A stretch of DNA of 64,000 bases from Natronobacterium haloterrestre. GTDB taxonomy: Archaea > Halobacteriota > Halobacteria > Halobacteriales > Natrialbaceae. This document shows, one piece after another, positions 33,772 through 41,493 of the stretch. Location: contig NZ_FOKW01000003.1 in the NCBI RefSeq assembly GCF_900112205.1, positions 372,001-436,000 on the forward strand. The letters run 5' to 3'. Both the position numbers and the translations under genes were made by a program. The notes under the pieces were generated by a model, which did no database searches, had not been told where the DNA came from, and was given only the letters and a program-made list of their open reading frames with translations. The stretch's first letter is position 1; every line of letters starts with the position of its first letter.

Positions 33772-34863
33772 ATGACCCAATTCGACGCTAACCGACGACG
33801 GTTTCTTCAGGGGATCGGGGCAGCGGGTGCACTTGCGGTCGCCGGCTGTCTCGAGAACGATGGATCGGCTACGACCGAAACGACGTCCGAAGACAGCGGA
33901 AACCAGGCGGGACTGTCGGCCGCGGAGAGCGTCGACGTCGATCGGATCGCCCGTGACCCGACGGACATCCCGGATCCGGTCGACTGGGACGAGCCCCGCG
34001 AACACGACATCACGATCGAGACCGAGCGGCTGACCGCCGAGATCGAGCCCGGCGTCACGTTCGACTACATGACCTTCGAGGGGCAGGTGCCGGGACCGAT
34101 GGTTCGGGTCCGACGGGGCGATCGGGTCAACCTCACGTTCGACGTCCCGGACGACATGAACATCGAGATGCACAACATGGACTTCCACGCGGTCTACGGC
34201 CCCGGCGGCGGCGCCGATGCGACGACGATCGCGCCGGGAGACGACCCCGCAGAGATCAGCTTCACGGCTGACTACGCGGGCGTGTTCATCTACCACTGTG
34301 CGGTCCCGAACATGGACCAGCACATCAGCTCCGGCATGTTCGGTTCGATCCTCGTCGAACCCGAAGACGGGCTGCCCGAGGTCGACCACGAGTTCTACCT
34401 CGGTCAGCACGAGATCTACACCGAAGGCGAGGCCGGCGAGGAAGGCCACCACGGGTTCGACTTCGACGCGATGAAGAGGGAAGATCCCACCTACGTGGTG
34501 TTCAACGGCCAGGCCTACGCCTTCACGGAGAACGGCGTCGGACCGATGGAAGCCGAAGTCGGCGACACCGCACGGGTGTATCTCGCCAACGGCGGTCCGA
34601 ACCTCCTGAGCTCCTGGCACCCGATCGGGAACGTCTGGAGTAACTTCTACCGCGACGGCGACCTGCTCTCCGAACCCGACAACAACATCGAGACGGCGCC
34701 GGTCGCACCCGGTACGACCGCGGCCGGCGAGATGGAGTTCCCCGTCCCTGGCCCGGTCAAGATCGTCGACCACGCGCTCAGCCGCGTCGTCCACAAGGGC
34801 GCACTCGGCGTCATCGACGTCCAGGGCGAGGAGAACCCCGAGATCTACGACGAAGATCCGTAA
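33772..34863 (+). CDS. nirK: Copper nitrite reductase, copy 1
   Basis: Two-domain cupredoxin that reduces nitrite to nitric oxide on the outer face of the cell. The protein has 363 residues. N-terminal Tat signal with RRRFLQGIGAAGALAVAGC, lipobox Cys near residue 26. Type 1 copper ligands His134, Cys176, His184 and Met189; type 2 ligands His139, His175 and His334 (VDHALSR); catalytic Asp137 (HNMDFHA) and His283 (SWHPIG). All sites intact. ATG at 33772 follows GAGGAG. Halocyanin follows after 45 bases, probably as electron donor. A second full copy with its own halocyanin lies 4.1 kb downstream. Confidence 0.95.
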   Translation: MTQFDANRRRFLQGIGAAGALAVAGCLENDGSATTETTSEDSGNQAGLSAAESVDVDRIARDPTDIPDPVDWDEPREHDITIETERLTAEIEPGVTFDYMTFEGQVPGPMVRVRRGDRVNLTFDVPDDMNIEMHNMDFHAVYGPGGGADATTIAPGDDPAEISFTADYAGVFIYHCAVPNMDQHISSGMFGSILVEPEDGLPEVDHEFYLGQHEIYTEGEAGEEGHHGFDFDAMKREDPTYVVFNGQAYAFTENGVGPMEAEVGDTARVYLANGGPNLLSSWHPIGNVWSNFYRDGDLLSEPDNNIETAPVAPGTTAAGEMEFPVPGPVKIVDHALSRVVHKGALGVIDVQGEENPEIYDEDP

Positions 34864-34908
34864 GCCCCAGTCCCATTCGGGACGGGCGAATTACGACTTT
34901 CCACACCC

Positions 34909-35490
34909 ATGACGCTCACGTCCCGCCGCCACGTGCTTCGATCGTCTGCGCTCGCAATAGCCGCCTTCGGGGGGTGTCTCGATACTGCAGCGGATCGCTT
35001 CGACGACGACGAGCAGGCCCCGGAAGACGCCGGGGAGTTGGGAGCGCCAGCCGAACGGGTCACGGTTACGATCAACTCCCAACCGTACCCCGAGTTCGAG
35101 CCCCAGGTCGTCCACGTCGTTCCCGGCGGGACCGTCGAGTGGCTCGTCGAAACTGGCCGTCACGACGTCACCGCCTACCACGAGGACGAGCACGGCCCCC
35201 ATCGGACGTCCGACGGCGTCGGGAGCTGGGGGAGCGACCGGCTGACCGGCGTGGGGTCGTCCTACGAACGGACGTTCGACCAGGCGGGCGTCTACGACTA
35301 CGTCGATACCCAGCAGGTCTGTACCTCCCACGAGATCGCGGGTAACATCGGCCGCGTCGTGGTCGGCTGGCCCGACACCGACGACGAACCCGCGATGGCC
35401 GAACCCCAGCCCGAACTCCCCTCCCAGGCCGCCCGGGCGATCGAGCAGTTCAACGAGGAGACCCGCCCCGTCCTCGAGGCCGGACCGTAG
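34909..35490 (+). CDS. Halocyanin-like blue copper protein, copy 1
   Basis: A 193-residue exported cupredoxin. Tat-type N-terminus SRRHVLRSSALAIAAFGGC with a lipobox Cys at 23, so membrane-anchored. Copper ligands visible are His85 (GRHDVTAYH), Cys138 and His141 (VCTSHEIAGNIG). At the axial position, five residues after His141, halocyanins usually have Met; here it is Asn146. The gene follows nirK by 45 bases and is presumably co-transcribed, as electron donor to NirK or as a copper carrier. Nearly identical in its C-terminal half to copy 2. Confidence 0.88.
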   Translation: MTLTSRRHVLRSSALAIAAFGGCLDTAADRFDDDEQAPEDAGELGAPAERVTVTINSQPYPEFEPQVVHVVPGGTVEWLVETGRHDVTAYHEDEHGPHRTSDGVGSWGSDRLTGVGSSYERTFDQAGVYDYVDTQQVCTSHEIAGNIGRVVVGWPDTDDEPAMAEPQPELPSQAARAIEQFNEETRPVLEAGP

Positions 35491-35559
35491 AGGAGGTTCG
35501 ACGACGGTGACGTCGCCGCGGTCCGGATCGGATGCTTCGTCACGGGGCCGGAACGGGAC

Positions 35560-35571
35560 CGAACATATTCG
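35560..35571. promoter_or_regulatory. Shared 12-bp repeat, copy 5 (SCO1 operon)
   Basis: CGAACATATTCG, identical to copy 1, 70-81 bases before the SCO1-family ATG. A CTTTAG element about 27-32 bases before that ATG may be the TATA box. Confidence 0.7.
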
Positions 35572-35640
35572 ATGGTTTCTAAGCGGGTGGGAATCCGAGC
35601 GGTGCTTTAGCCCGTCGAAGACCGACTTTCACTCGAGAAC

Positions 35641-36405
35641 ATGACCCCTACATCCACATCTACATCCGTCGACAGGCGAACGATCTTGCGCGCGACGGGA
35701 GCAGCGGCACTCGGTACGTCCCTCGCGGGCTGTTCACAGCTAACCAGTTCCGACAACGGGGCGGACGGCGTCGTCCTGGATCCGCCGGAGAACCACGAGC
35801 GAATCAAAGAATCGGATATTCCGCATCCGATCTATGGGGAGGAGATTCCCGAAGCCACCGTCCCGGCTCCGCTGCACGACCGGTCGGTCACGACCACGGA
35901 GTTCGAGGGCGATCGACACGTCATGCTGACGTTCATCTACACCAGCTGTACGACCGTCTGTCCCGGTTTGACCGCAGCCCTGCGGCGCGTTCAGGCCGAT
36001 GCCCACGAAGAGGGATACGAGGGCGAGATCGCGTTCCTCCCGATTACCTTCGACCCCGAGTACGATACGCCCGAAGTGCTCGAGGCGTACGGCGAGGACT
36101 ACGGCGTCGACTTCGATGCAGGTAACTGGTACTTCCTGCGGCCGGAGACACACGAAGACGCCAAAGGGGTCGTGGAGGACACGTTCGGCGTGGCGTTCGA
36201 GCACGGGGAAGAGTCCGGTGACATGGACCACGACGAATCGGACGAGATGGACGACGAGGAAATGAACCACGAGCGACACATCACTCACACGTCGCTAATC
36301 TTGCTCGTGAACAAGGACGGCCTCGTCGAACGGGCCTGGACGGGCGGCTCACCCGGCGGCAACGAAATCGTCGACGCCGCCCGCGCCGTCGTCGAGGGGT
36401 GGTAA
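35641..36405 (+). CDS. SCO1/SenC-family copper chaperone
   Basis: A 254-residue Tat lipoprotein (DRRTILRATGAAALGTSLAGC, lipobox Cys near 31) with a thioredoxin fold. Copper-site residues are Cys103 and Cys107 (TSCTTVCPG) and His216 (ITHTSLILL). SCO proteins load or reduce copper centres of oxidases and, in denitrifiers, of copper reductases; here the NirK copies on either side are the obvious clients. An acidic, Met/His-rich insertion (SGDMDHDESDEMDDEEMNHE, about 195-213) could bind extra copper. It starts an operon with the TlpA-like and CcdA genes. Confidence 0.9.
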   Translation: MTPTSTSTSVDRRTILRATGAAALGTSLAGCSQLTSSDNGADGVVLDPPENHERIKESDIPHPIYGEEIPEATVPAPLHDRSVTTTEFEGDRHVMLTFIYTSCTTVCPGLTAALRRVQADAHEEGYEGEIAFLPITFDPEYDTPEVLEAYGEDYGVDFDAGNWYFLRPETHEDAKGVVEDTFGVAFEHGEESGDMDHDESDEMDDEEMNHERHITHTSLILLVNKDGLVERAWTGGSPGGNEIVDAARAVVEGW

Positions 36406-36408
36406 TCG

Positions 36409-36939
36409 ATGCGCCGTCGTGAGGTCCTCGCGGGAGCCGCCGGACTCGCCGCCCTCGGCGGCGGCGCGATCGCAGTTAGCGAACGGAACCCGCTCGAGAG
36501 CGACGCGGCCGTCGATCCGATCGAACTGGAGACGATCGACGCGCCGGGGAGCGATGCCGGAACGGTGGCGGTGCCGGAACGCGGCCGGGTGACGTTCGTC
36601 GAACTGTTCGCTACCTGGTGTGGCGTCTGTCAGGACATGATGGAACCCCTCGGTCGAGTTCACGAGGACCTCGACGGGGACGTCCAGTTCGTCTCGGTGA
36701 CCGGCGAACCGATCGGGAACACCATCACTCGCGAGGACGTCGCGGACTGGTGGCGCGAACACGACGGTAACTGGCCGGTCGCGCTCGACTCCGACCTCGA
36801 ACTGACGGAAGCGCTCGACGGCTCCGGGGTGCCGTACGCGTACGTCCTGAACGAGGACAACGTCGTGACCTGGTCCGGACGGGGGCGAAAGTCCGCCGAA
36901 GAGATCCGATCGGCCATCGACACAGCAGGGGGTGAGTGA
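36409..36939 (+). CDS. TlpA/ResA-like thioredoxin-fold protein
   Basis: A 176-residue protein with a twin-arginine N-terminus (MRRREVLAGAAGLAALGGGAIA, no lipobox Cys, so secreted or anchored by this segment) and a thioredoxin domain with active site Cys71-Gly-Val-Cys74 (FATWCGVCQDMM) and cis-Pro in GVPYAYV. It likely keeps copper-binding Cys residues of SCO1, NirK or halocyanin reduced outside the membrane, receiving electrons through CcdA. Three bases after SCO1 and overlapping ccdA by eight bases. Confidence 0.9.
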   Translation: MRRREVLAGAAGLAALGGGAIAVSERNPLESDAAVDPIELETIDAPGSDAGTVAVPERGRVTFVELFATWCGVCQDMMEPLGRVHEDLDGDVQFVSVTGEPIGNTITREDVADWWREHDGNWPVALDSDLELTEALDGSGVPYAYVLNEDNVVTWSGRGRKSAEEIRSAIDTAGGE

Positions 36940-37603
36940 CGTGGCGACCGGCGAACTCCTCGGAACGATGCTGTTCGCCCTCGGGATCGGCGTAGCGACG
37001 TTCTTCTCGCCGTGTGCGTACGCGCTGTTGCCCGGCTACGTCGGCTACTACGTCGCCGCGACTGGCGAGGAGACGACCCCGCCGCTGTCCGGCACGCTGG
37101 CCCGCGGGATCGCGGCGGCCGTCGGCGCGATGAGCGTCCTCGGCGTCCTGTCGGTCGCCGCGATCCTCGCCGGCGAGACGGTCGAGCGGGCGTTGCCCCT
37201 CCTCGAGTACGGCGTCGGCGTCGCCCTGATCGTGCTCGGCCTGTGGGTGCTGTACGGCGGGAGCGGTGCCGTCCACGTCCTCCTGCCCGAGCGCCGATCG
37301 ACCGTCCTCGGGTTCGGACTCTTCGGCGCGATGTACGCCCTCGCCGCGACGGCCTGTGTCCTCCCCGTGTTCCTGGGACTGGCGTTTCGCTCGCTGACCA
37401 TGCCGCCACTCGAGACGGCGCTCGTCCTCGGGACCTACGCTGCCGGGTTCGGGACGCTCATGATCGCGGTCACGGTCGCGACGGCCTTCGGATACACGCT
37501 CGGAGCGGGGCGTATCGCGAACTACGTCGACCGTGTGATCCGTATTGCAGGCGTCGTACTGGTGATCGCCGGCGTCGGCCAACTGTACGTGGCTGCGGTC
37601 TGA
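36932..37603 (+). CDS. ccdA: CcdA/DsbD-like thiol-reductant membrane transporter
   Basis: A 223-residue membrane protein with about six helices that moves reducing equivalents from cytoplasmic thioredoxin to the outside. The first conserved Cys is in FFSPCAYALLPGYV and the second in LAATACVLPVFLG, the two redox Cys of the family. Start is GTG at 36932, overlapping the TlpA-like gene by eight bases. With SCO1 and the TlpA-like protein it makes a complete extracytoplasmic thiol/copper assembly set. Confidence 0.9.
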   Translation: MSDVATGELLGTMLFALGIGVATFFSPCAYALLPGYVGYYVAATGEETTPPLSGTLARGIAAAVGAMSVLGVLSVAAILAGETVERALPLLEYGVGVALIVLGLWVLYGGSGAVHVLLPERRSTVLGFGLFGAMYALAATACVLPVFLGLAFRSLTMPPLETALVLGTYAAGFGTLMIAVTVATAFGYTLGAGRIANYVDRVIRIAGVVLVIAGVGQLYVAAV

Positions 37604-37786
37604 GGTCGCCTCGATCGCGTCCGTTTGCCTTCGCATCGATCTACGAAAGGGGCTGCGTTCCGACGACCTCCACGCCGAACCGTCCAGGACCCTAGTAATA
37701 CGCAGTCGCCGTCGACCGTCGTCGATCGACCGTGCGAGGCGATCGACGACCGACCGCTGGGCCCGCCGGAAGAGCCCTCCACTGGC

Positions 37787-37798
37787 CGAACATGTTCA
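37787..37798. promoter_or_regulatory. Shared 12-bp repeat, copy 6 (nirK copy 2)
   Basis: CGAACATGTTCA, one mismatch in the outer arm, 78-89 bases before the nirK copy 2 ATG, the same distance as copy 4 from nirK copy 1. Confidence 0.7.
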
Positions 37799-37875
37799 CC
37801 AGTATTCCCTCTCGTGTAGAATTAGCGAGATCGTTCTACATATGGGGGGTGTTTATCCGAATGAGGAGAAGGACA

Positions 37876-38961
37876 ATGACCACGATCCAGGCCAACCGAC
37901 GGCAGTTCATGCAGGCGATCGGGGCAACCGGCGCTGTAGCGGTAGCCGGCTGTCTCGGCAACGACGACGTGTCGGGGAGCAGCACGACAACCGAAAGCGA
38001 GGAGGGACTGCCGGCAGCGGAGGCTGTCGACGTCGATCGGGTCGCTCGAGATCCGACCGACATTCCGGCTCCCGTCGACTGGGACGAGCCCCGGGAACAC
38101 GACATCACACTCGAGACGGAACAGATGACGGCCGAGATCGAGCCGGGAGTCACCTTCGACTTCATGACCTTCGGGGGGCAGATCCCGGGACCGATGGTCC
38201 GGGTCCGTCGTGGCGATCGGGTCAACCTCCGCTTCGAGGTCCCGGAGGACATCAACATGGACCTCCACAACGTGGACTTCCACGCGGTCTACGGGCCCGG
38301 CGGTGGTGCAGATGCCACGACCATCGCGCCGGGTGACGACGCGGCCGAAATCAGCTTCACGGCCGAGTACGCCGGCGCGTTCATCTACCACTGTGCGGTC
38401 CCGAACATGGACCACCACATCAGCGCCGGCATGTTCGGCACGATCCTCGTCGAACCCGAAGAGGGACTGCCCGAGGTCGACCACGAGTTCTACCTCGGCC
38501 AACACGAGATCTACACCGAAGGCGAGGCCGGCGAGGAGGGCCACCACGGCTTCGACTTCGACGCGATGCAGTCGGAGGACCCCACCTACGTGACTTTCAA
38601 CGGCCAGGCCTATGCCTTCACCCCGGACGGCCTCGGCCCGATGAAGGCCAATACGGGTGAAACCGCCCGGGTGTACTTCGCCAACGGTGGTCCCAACCTG
38701 ACCAGTGCGCTCCACCCGATCGGCAACGTCTGGAGCCGCTACTACCGCGACGGCGACCTCATCTCGGAACCCGACCGCAACATCGAGACGGCGCCGGTCG
38801 CACCCGGTACGACCACGGTCGGCGAGATGGAGTTCCCCGTCCCTGGCCCGGTCAAGATCGTCGACCACGCGCTCAGCCGCGTCGTCCACAAGGGCGCCCT
38901 GGCCGTCATCGACGTCGAGGGCGAAGAGAACCCAGAGGTCTACGAGGAGGATCCCCAATAG
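37876..38961 (+). CDS. nirK: Copper nitrite reductase, copy 2
   Basis: A 361-residue paralogue of the enzyme at 33772 with the same Tat lipoprotein signal (NRRQFMQAIGATGAVAVAGC). Type 1 ligands His131, Cys173, His181, Met186; type 2 ligands His136 and His172 plus the VDHALSR His; catalytic Asp134 (HNVDFHA) and the His of ALHPIG. Around the catalytic His the sequence is TSALHPIG against SSWHPIG in copy 1, next to the substrate pocket. A 78-base block near the 3' end is identical to copy 1. ATG at 37876 after GAGGAG. A halocyanin gene follows after 60 bases. Confidence 0.95.
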   Translation: MTTIQANRRQFMQAIGATGAVAVAGCLGNDDVSGSSTTTESEEGLPAAEAVDVDRVARDPTDIPAPVDWDEPREHDITLETEQMTAEIEPGVTFDFMTFGGQIPGPMVRVRRGDRVNLRFEVPEDINMDLHNVDFHAVYGPGGGADATTIAPGDDAAEISFTAEYAGAFIYHCAVPNMDHHISAGMFGTILVEPEEGLPEVDHEFYLGQHEIYTEGEAGEEGHHGFDFDAMQSEDPTYVTFNGQAYAFTPDGLGPMKANTGETARVYFANGGPNLTSALHPIGNVWSRYYRDGDLISEPDRNIETAPVAPGTTTVGEMEFPVPGPVKIVDHALSRVVHKGALAVIDVEGEENPEVYEEDPQ

Positions 38962-39021
38962 AGCGGAACCTCCCGCTCGCCACGCACAGAACCGCATACG
39001 ACCGATACCCACCCCAGGACC

Positions 39022-39600
39022 ATGACACCAGTTACCCGCCGTACCGTCCTACAGGCGTCCGCATCCGCGGTCGGAATCGCCCTCGCCGGCTGTCTCGAGA
39101 GCACAGCGGATCGCTTCGGCGCTGGGGAGGGCGACGGTACCGGCGAACTGGGATCGCCGACCGATCGGATCACGGTCACGGCGAACTCTCAGCCCTACCC
39201 CGAGTTCGAGCCCCAGATCGTCCACGTCGTTCCCGGCGGGACCGTCGAGTGGCTCGTCGAAACGGGCCGGCACGACGTCACCGCCTACCACGAGGACGGG
39301 CACGGCCCGCACCGAACGCCCGACGGCATCGAGGCCTGGGGAAGCCGCCGACTGACCGGCGTGGGATCGTCATACGAACGGACGTTCGATCGGGCGGGCG
39401 TCTACGACTACGTCGATACCCAGCAGGTCTGTACCTCCCACGAGATCGCGGGTAACATCGGCCGCGTCGTGGTCGGCTGGCCCGACCCCGACGACGAACC
39501 CGCGATGGCCGAGCCCCAGCCGGAGCTTCCATCGCAGGCCGCCCGGGCGGTCGAGCTGTTCAACGAGGAGACCCGCCCCGTCCTCGAGGCCGGACCGTAG
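39022..39600 (+). CDS. Halocyanin-like blue copper protein, copy 2
   Basis: A 192-residue exported cupredoxin (Tat-type TRRTVLQASASAVGIALAGC lipoprotein signal). The copper region is identical in protein sequence to copy 1: GRHDVTAYHED, then VCTSHEIAGNIG, again with Asn at the axial Met position. The N-terminal quarter is diverged from copy 1 while a 94-base block covering the Cys-His ligand loop is identical at DNA level. Follows nirK copy 2 and closes the nitrite island. Confidence 0.88.
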   Translation: MTPVTRRTVLQASASAVGIALAGCLESTADRFGAGEGDGTGELGSPTDRITVTANSQPYPEFEPQIVHVVPGGTVEWLVETGRHDVTAYHEDGHGPHRTPDGIEAWGSRRLTGVGSSYERTFDRAGVYDYVDTQQVCTSHEIAGNIGRVVVGWPDPDDEPAMAEPQPELPSQAARAVELFNEETRPVLEAGP

Positions 39601-39758
39601 GAGGGAGTCTCGAGTTCACTCCGGGTCCGAACGCGAGCGACCGGAGGTCGATTCCCGTGTCGTTGCGTCCCGTCACCCCGAATCGAAGCCCCGCTTCGTG
39701 TCGGCAGCCGGTATCCCGCGGCCGAAGACGCCGGCCGACGCGTCGCGCGTTCGGGCGC

Positions 39759-39884
39759 TCACGCCCAGACGTTGAGACAGTCCGCGGAGCAGAAGTGCAG
39801 ATCGACGTGCTCCATGCCGTCGTCCTCGGGGTAGGTCGTGAGGGTGTACGCTACCTCTTCCGAACGACAGTTAGCGCATTCCAT
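39759..39884 (-). CDS. Small zinc-finger protein (41 aa)
   Basis: A 41-residue protein: it starts MECANCRSEEVAYTLTTY, then a short acidic loop, and ends HFCSADCLNVWA. Two Cys pairs (CANC and CSADC) form a likely zinc knuckle, a common haloarchaeal micro-protein type. ATG at 39884 and TGA at 39759-39761. The two pairs in frame in so short a peptide make it credible, though it is below usual gene-calling length. It stands alone between halocyanin copy 2 and tfb. Function unknown. Confidence 0.72.
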   Translation of the reverse strand: MECANCRSEEVAYTLTTYPEDDGMEHVDLHFCSADCLNVWA

Positions 39885-40025
39885 ACCGTTCCCGACGTGA
39901 TCCCTACTGTTCAGTATAGACCGACTAACTGCGTGGCTGACCGGTTACGATCGAAATAACTCGAGTCAACAGGAGGTTGCCGCCGTTCCGGCGGGCGGTC
40001 CGATCCCAGCGGCGCGGGGAACGGG

Positions 40026-41015
40026 TCAGGCCGGCGCGCCGTCCTCGGCCTCGAGGAGTTCGTGGTACCGGTTGCGGATCGTGACCTCGGAGATGCTGGC
40101 GACCTCGCTGACGTCGTTCTGGGTGACCTTCTCGTTGGTCAGCAGGGCGGCGGCGTAGACCGCGGCGGCGGCGAGGCCGACGGGCGACTTGCCGCTGTGG
40201 ATCCCCTCGTCCTTGGCGGTCTTGAGCAGTCGCCGGGCGCGGCGTTCCGTCTCGTCGGGCAGTTCGAGGTCGCTCGCGAAGCGGGGGACGTAGCTCTCGG
40301 GATCGGCCGGCTGAACCTCGAGGCCGAGTTCGCGGACGACGTAGCGGTACGTGCGGGCGATCTCGTCCTTTTCGACGCGGGAGACGGCGCTGATCTCGTC
40401 GAGCGAACGGGGGGTGCCGGCCTGGCGGGCGGCGGCGTACAGCGACGCGGTCGCGACGCCTTCGATCGAACGGCCCGGGAGGAGGTCCTCCTCGAGGGCG
40501 CGGCGGTAGATCACCGATGCGGTCTCGCGGACGTTCTCCGGGAGGCCGAGCGCCGAGGCCATGCGGTCGATCTCGCCGAGTGCCTGCTTGAGGTTGCGCT
40601 CCTTCGAGTCACGGGTTCGGAACCGCTCGTTCCAGGTGCGCAGGCGCTGCATCTTCTGGCGCTGGCGACTGGACAGCGAGCGGCCGTAGGCGTCTTTGTC
40701 CTGCCAGCCGATGTTCGTCGACAGGCCCTGGTCGTGCATCATGTTCGTCGTCGGGGCACCGACGCGGCTCTTCTCGTCTTTCTCGGCGGCGTCGAACGCC
40801 CGCCACTCGGGGCCGCGGTCGATTTCGCCTTCGTCGACGACGAGCCCGCAGTCCGCACAGACCGTTTCGGCGTGCTCGGCGTCCGAGACGAGGCGACCGC
40901 CACATTCGGGACACTGTTCTCGCTCACGCTCGTCTTCCTCGGACGTCTCCTGCGACTCGGCGCGGTCCGCCTGGCGTCGCTGGTCGCTGCGGGTTCGGAT
41001 GGTGGAGTCGGTCAT
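40026..41015 (-). CDS. tfb: Transcription initiation factor TFB
   Basis: A 329-residue TFIIB homologue that recruits RNA polymerase to TBP-bound promoters and contacts the BRE. N-terminal extension of about 33 residues, zinc ribbon CPECGGRLVSDAEHAETVCADCG, B-finger/linker with DRGPEWRAFDAAEKDEKSRVGAP, then two cyclin-fold repeats (about 135-225 and 230-320), the second ending in the recognition helix NDVSEVASISEVTIRNRY. Haloarchaea have several TFBs; which one this is cannot be told. Its promoter lies 56-66 bases upstream. Confidence 0.96.
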   Translation of the reverse strand: MTDSTIRTRSDQRRQADRAESQETSEEDEREREQCPECGGRLVSDAEHAETVCADCGLVVDEGEIDRGPEWRAFDAAEKDEKSRVGAPTTNMMHDQGLSTNIGWQDKDAYGRSLSSRQRQKMQRLRTWNERFRTRDSKERNLKQALGEIDRMASALGLPENVRETASVIYRRALEEDLLPGRSIEGVATASLYAAARQAGTPRSLDEISAVSRVEKDEIARTYRYVVRELGLEVQPADPESYVPRFASDLELPDETERRARRLLKTAKDEGIHSGKSPVGLAAAAVYAAALLTNEKVTQNDVSEVASISEVTIRNRYHELLEAEDGAPA

Positions 41016-41070
41016 TGTTTTCGAAACGGCGCTGAAAACGCTCCGTAGTGCTGACTAGTAACGCAACTCA

Positions 41071-41081
41071 GTTACTTAAAA
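41071..41081 (-). promoter_or_regulatory. TATA element for tfb
   Basis: Minus strand TTTTAAGTAAC, 56-66 bases before the tfb ATG, implying a leader of about 30 bases. Best A/T block in the divergent tfb-gatC interval. Confidence 0.55.
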
Positions 41082-41211
41082 GCTCCGGTGACGGGAGCCG
41101 TAACTGAGAGCGGTTACACCCTGTCCGTGACGACCCGGGTCGACACCGGTCGACTCCGCGGCGTTCCGTCGTATCGAAACCCTTACTCCCCGGAGGCCGG
41201 TTTCAACAGGT

Positions 41212-41490
41212 ATGAGCGACGACGCCGTCAGCCCCGAGGAGGTCCGCCACGTCGCGGAACTCGCTCGCGTCGGCCTCGAGGACGACGAGGTCGACCAGTT
41301 CACCCGGCAGTTCGCGGACATCCTCGAGTACTTCGAGACGTTGGACGAGGTTCCGGAGGTCGATCGGGAGGCCGACCTCGTCAACGTGATGCGACCGGAC
41401 GAAGAGCGCGACTCCCTGGACAGCGAGGAAGCGCTCCGGAACGCCCCGGAAACCGAGGACGGCTACTTCAAGGGCCCGAACGTCTCCTGA
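41212..41490 (+). CDS. gatC: Aspartyl/glutamyl-tRNA amidotransferase subunit C
   Basis: A 92-residue GatC that stabilises GatA in the complex converting misacylated Glu-tRNA(Gln) or Asp-tRNA(Asn). Features: EEVRHVAELARVGLEDDEVDQFTRQFADILEYFETLDEVP, then the extended tail with VMRPDEERDSL. ATG at 41212. It precedes gatA by three bases. gatB is not in the window, as is usual where GatB is encoded elsewhere. Confidence 0.94.
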   Translation: MSDDAVSPEEVRHVAELARVGLEDDEVDQFTRQFADILEYFETLDEVPEVDREADLVNVMRPDEERDSLDSEEALRNAPETEDGYFKGPNVS

Positions 41491-41493
41491 TCT

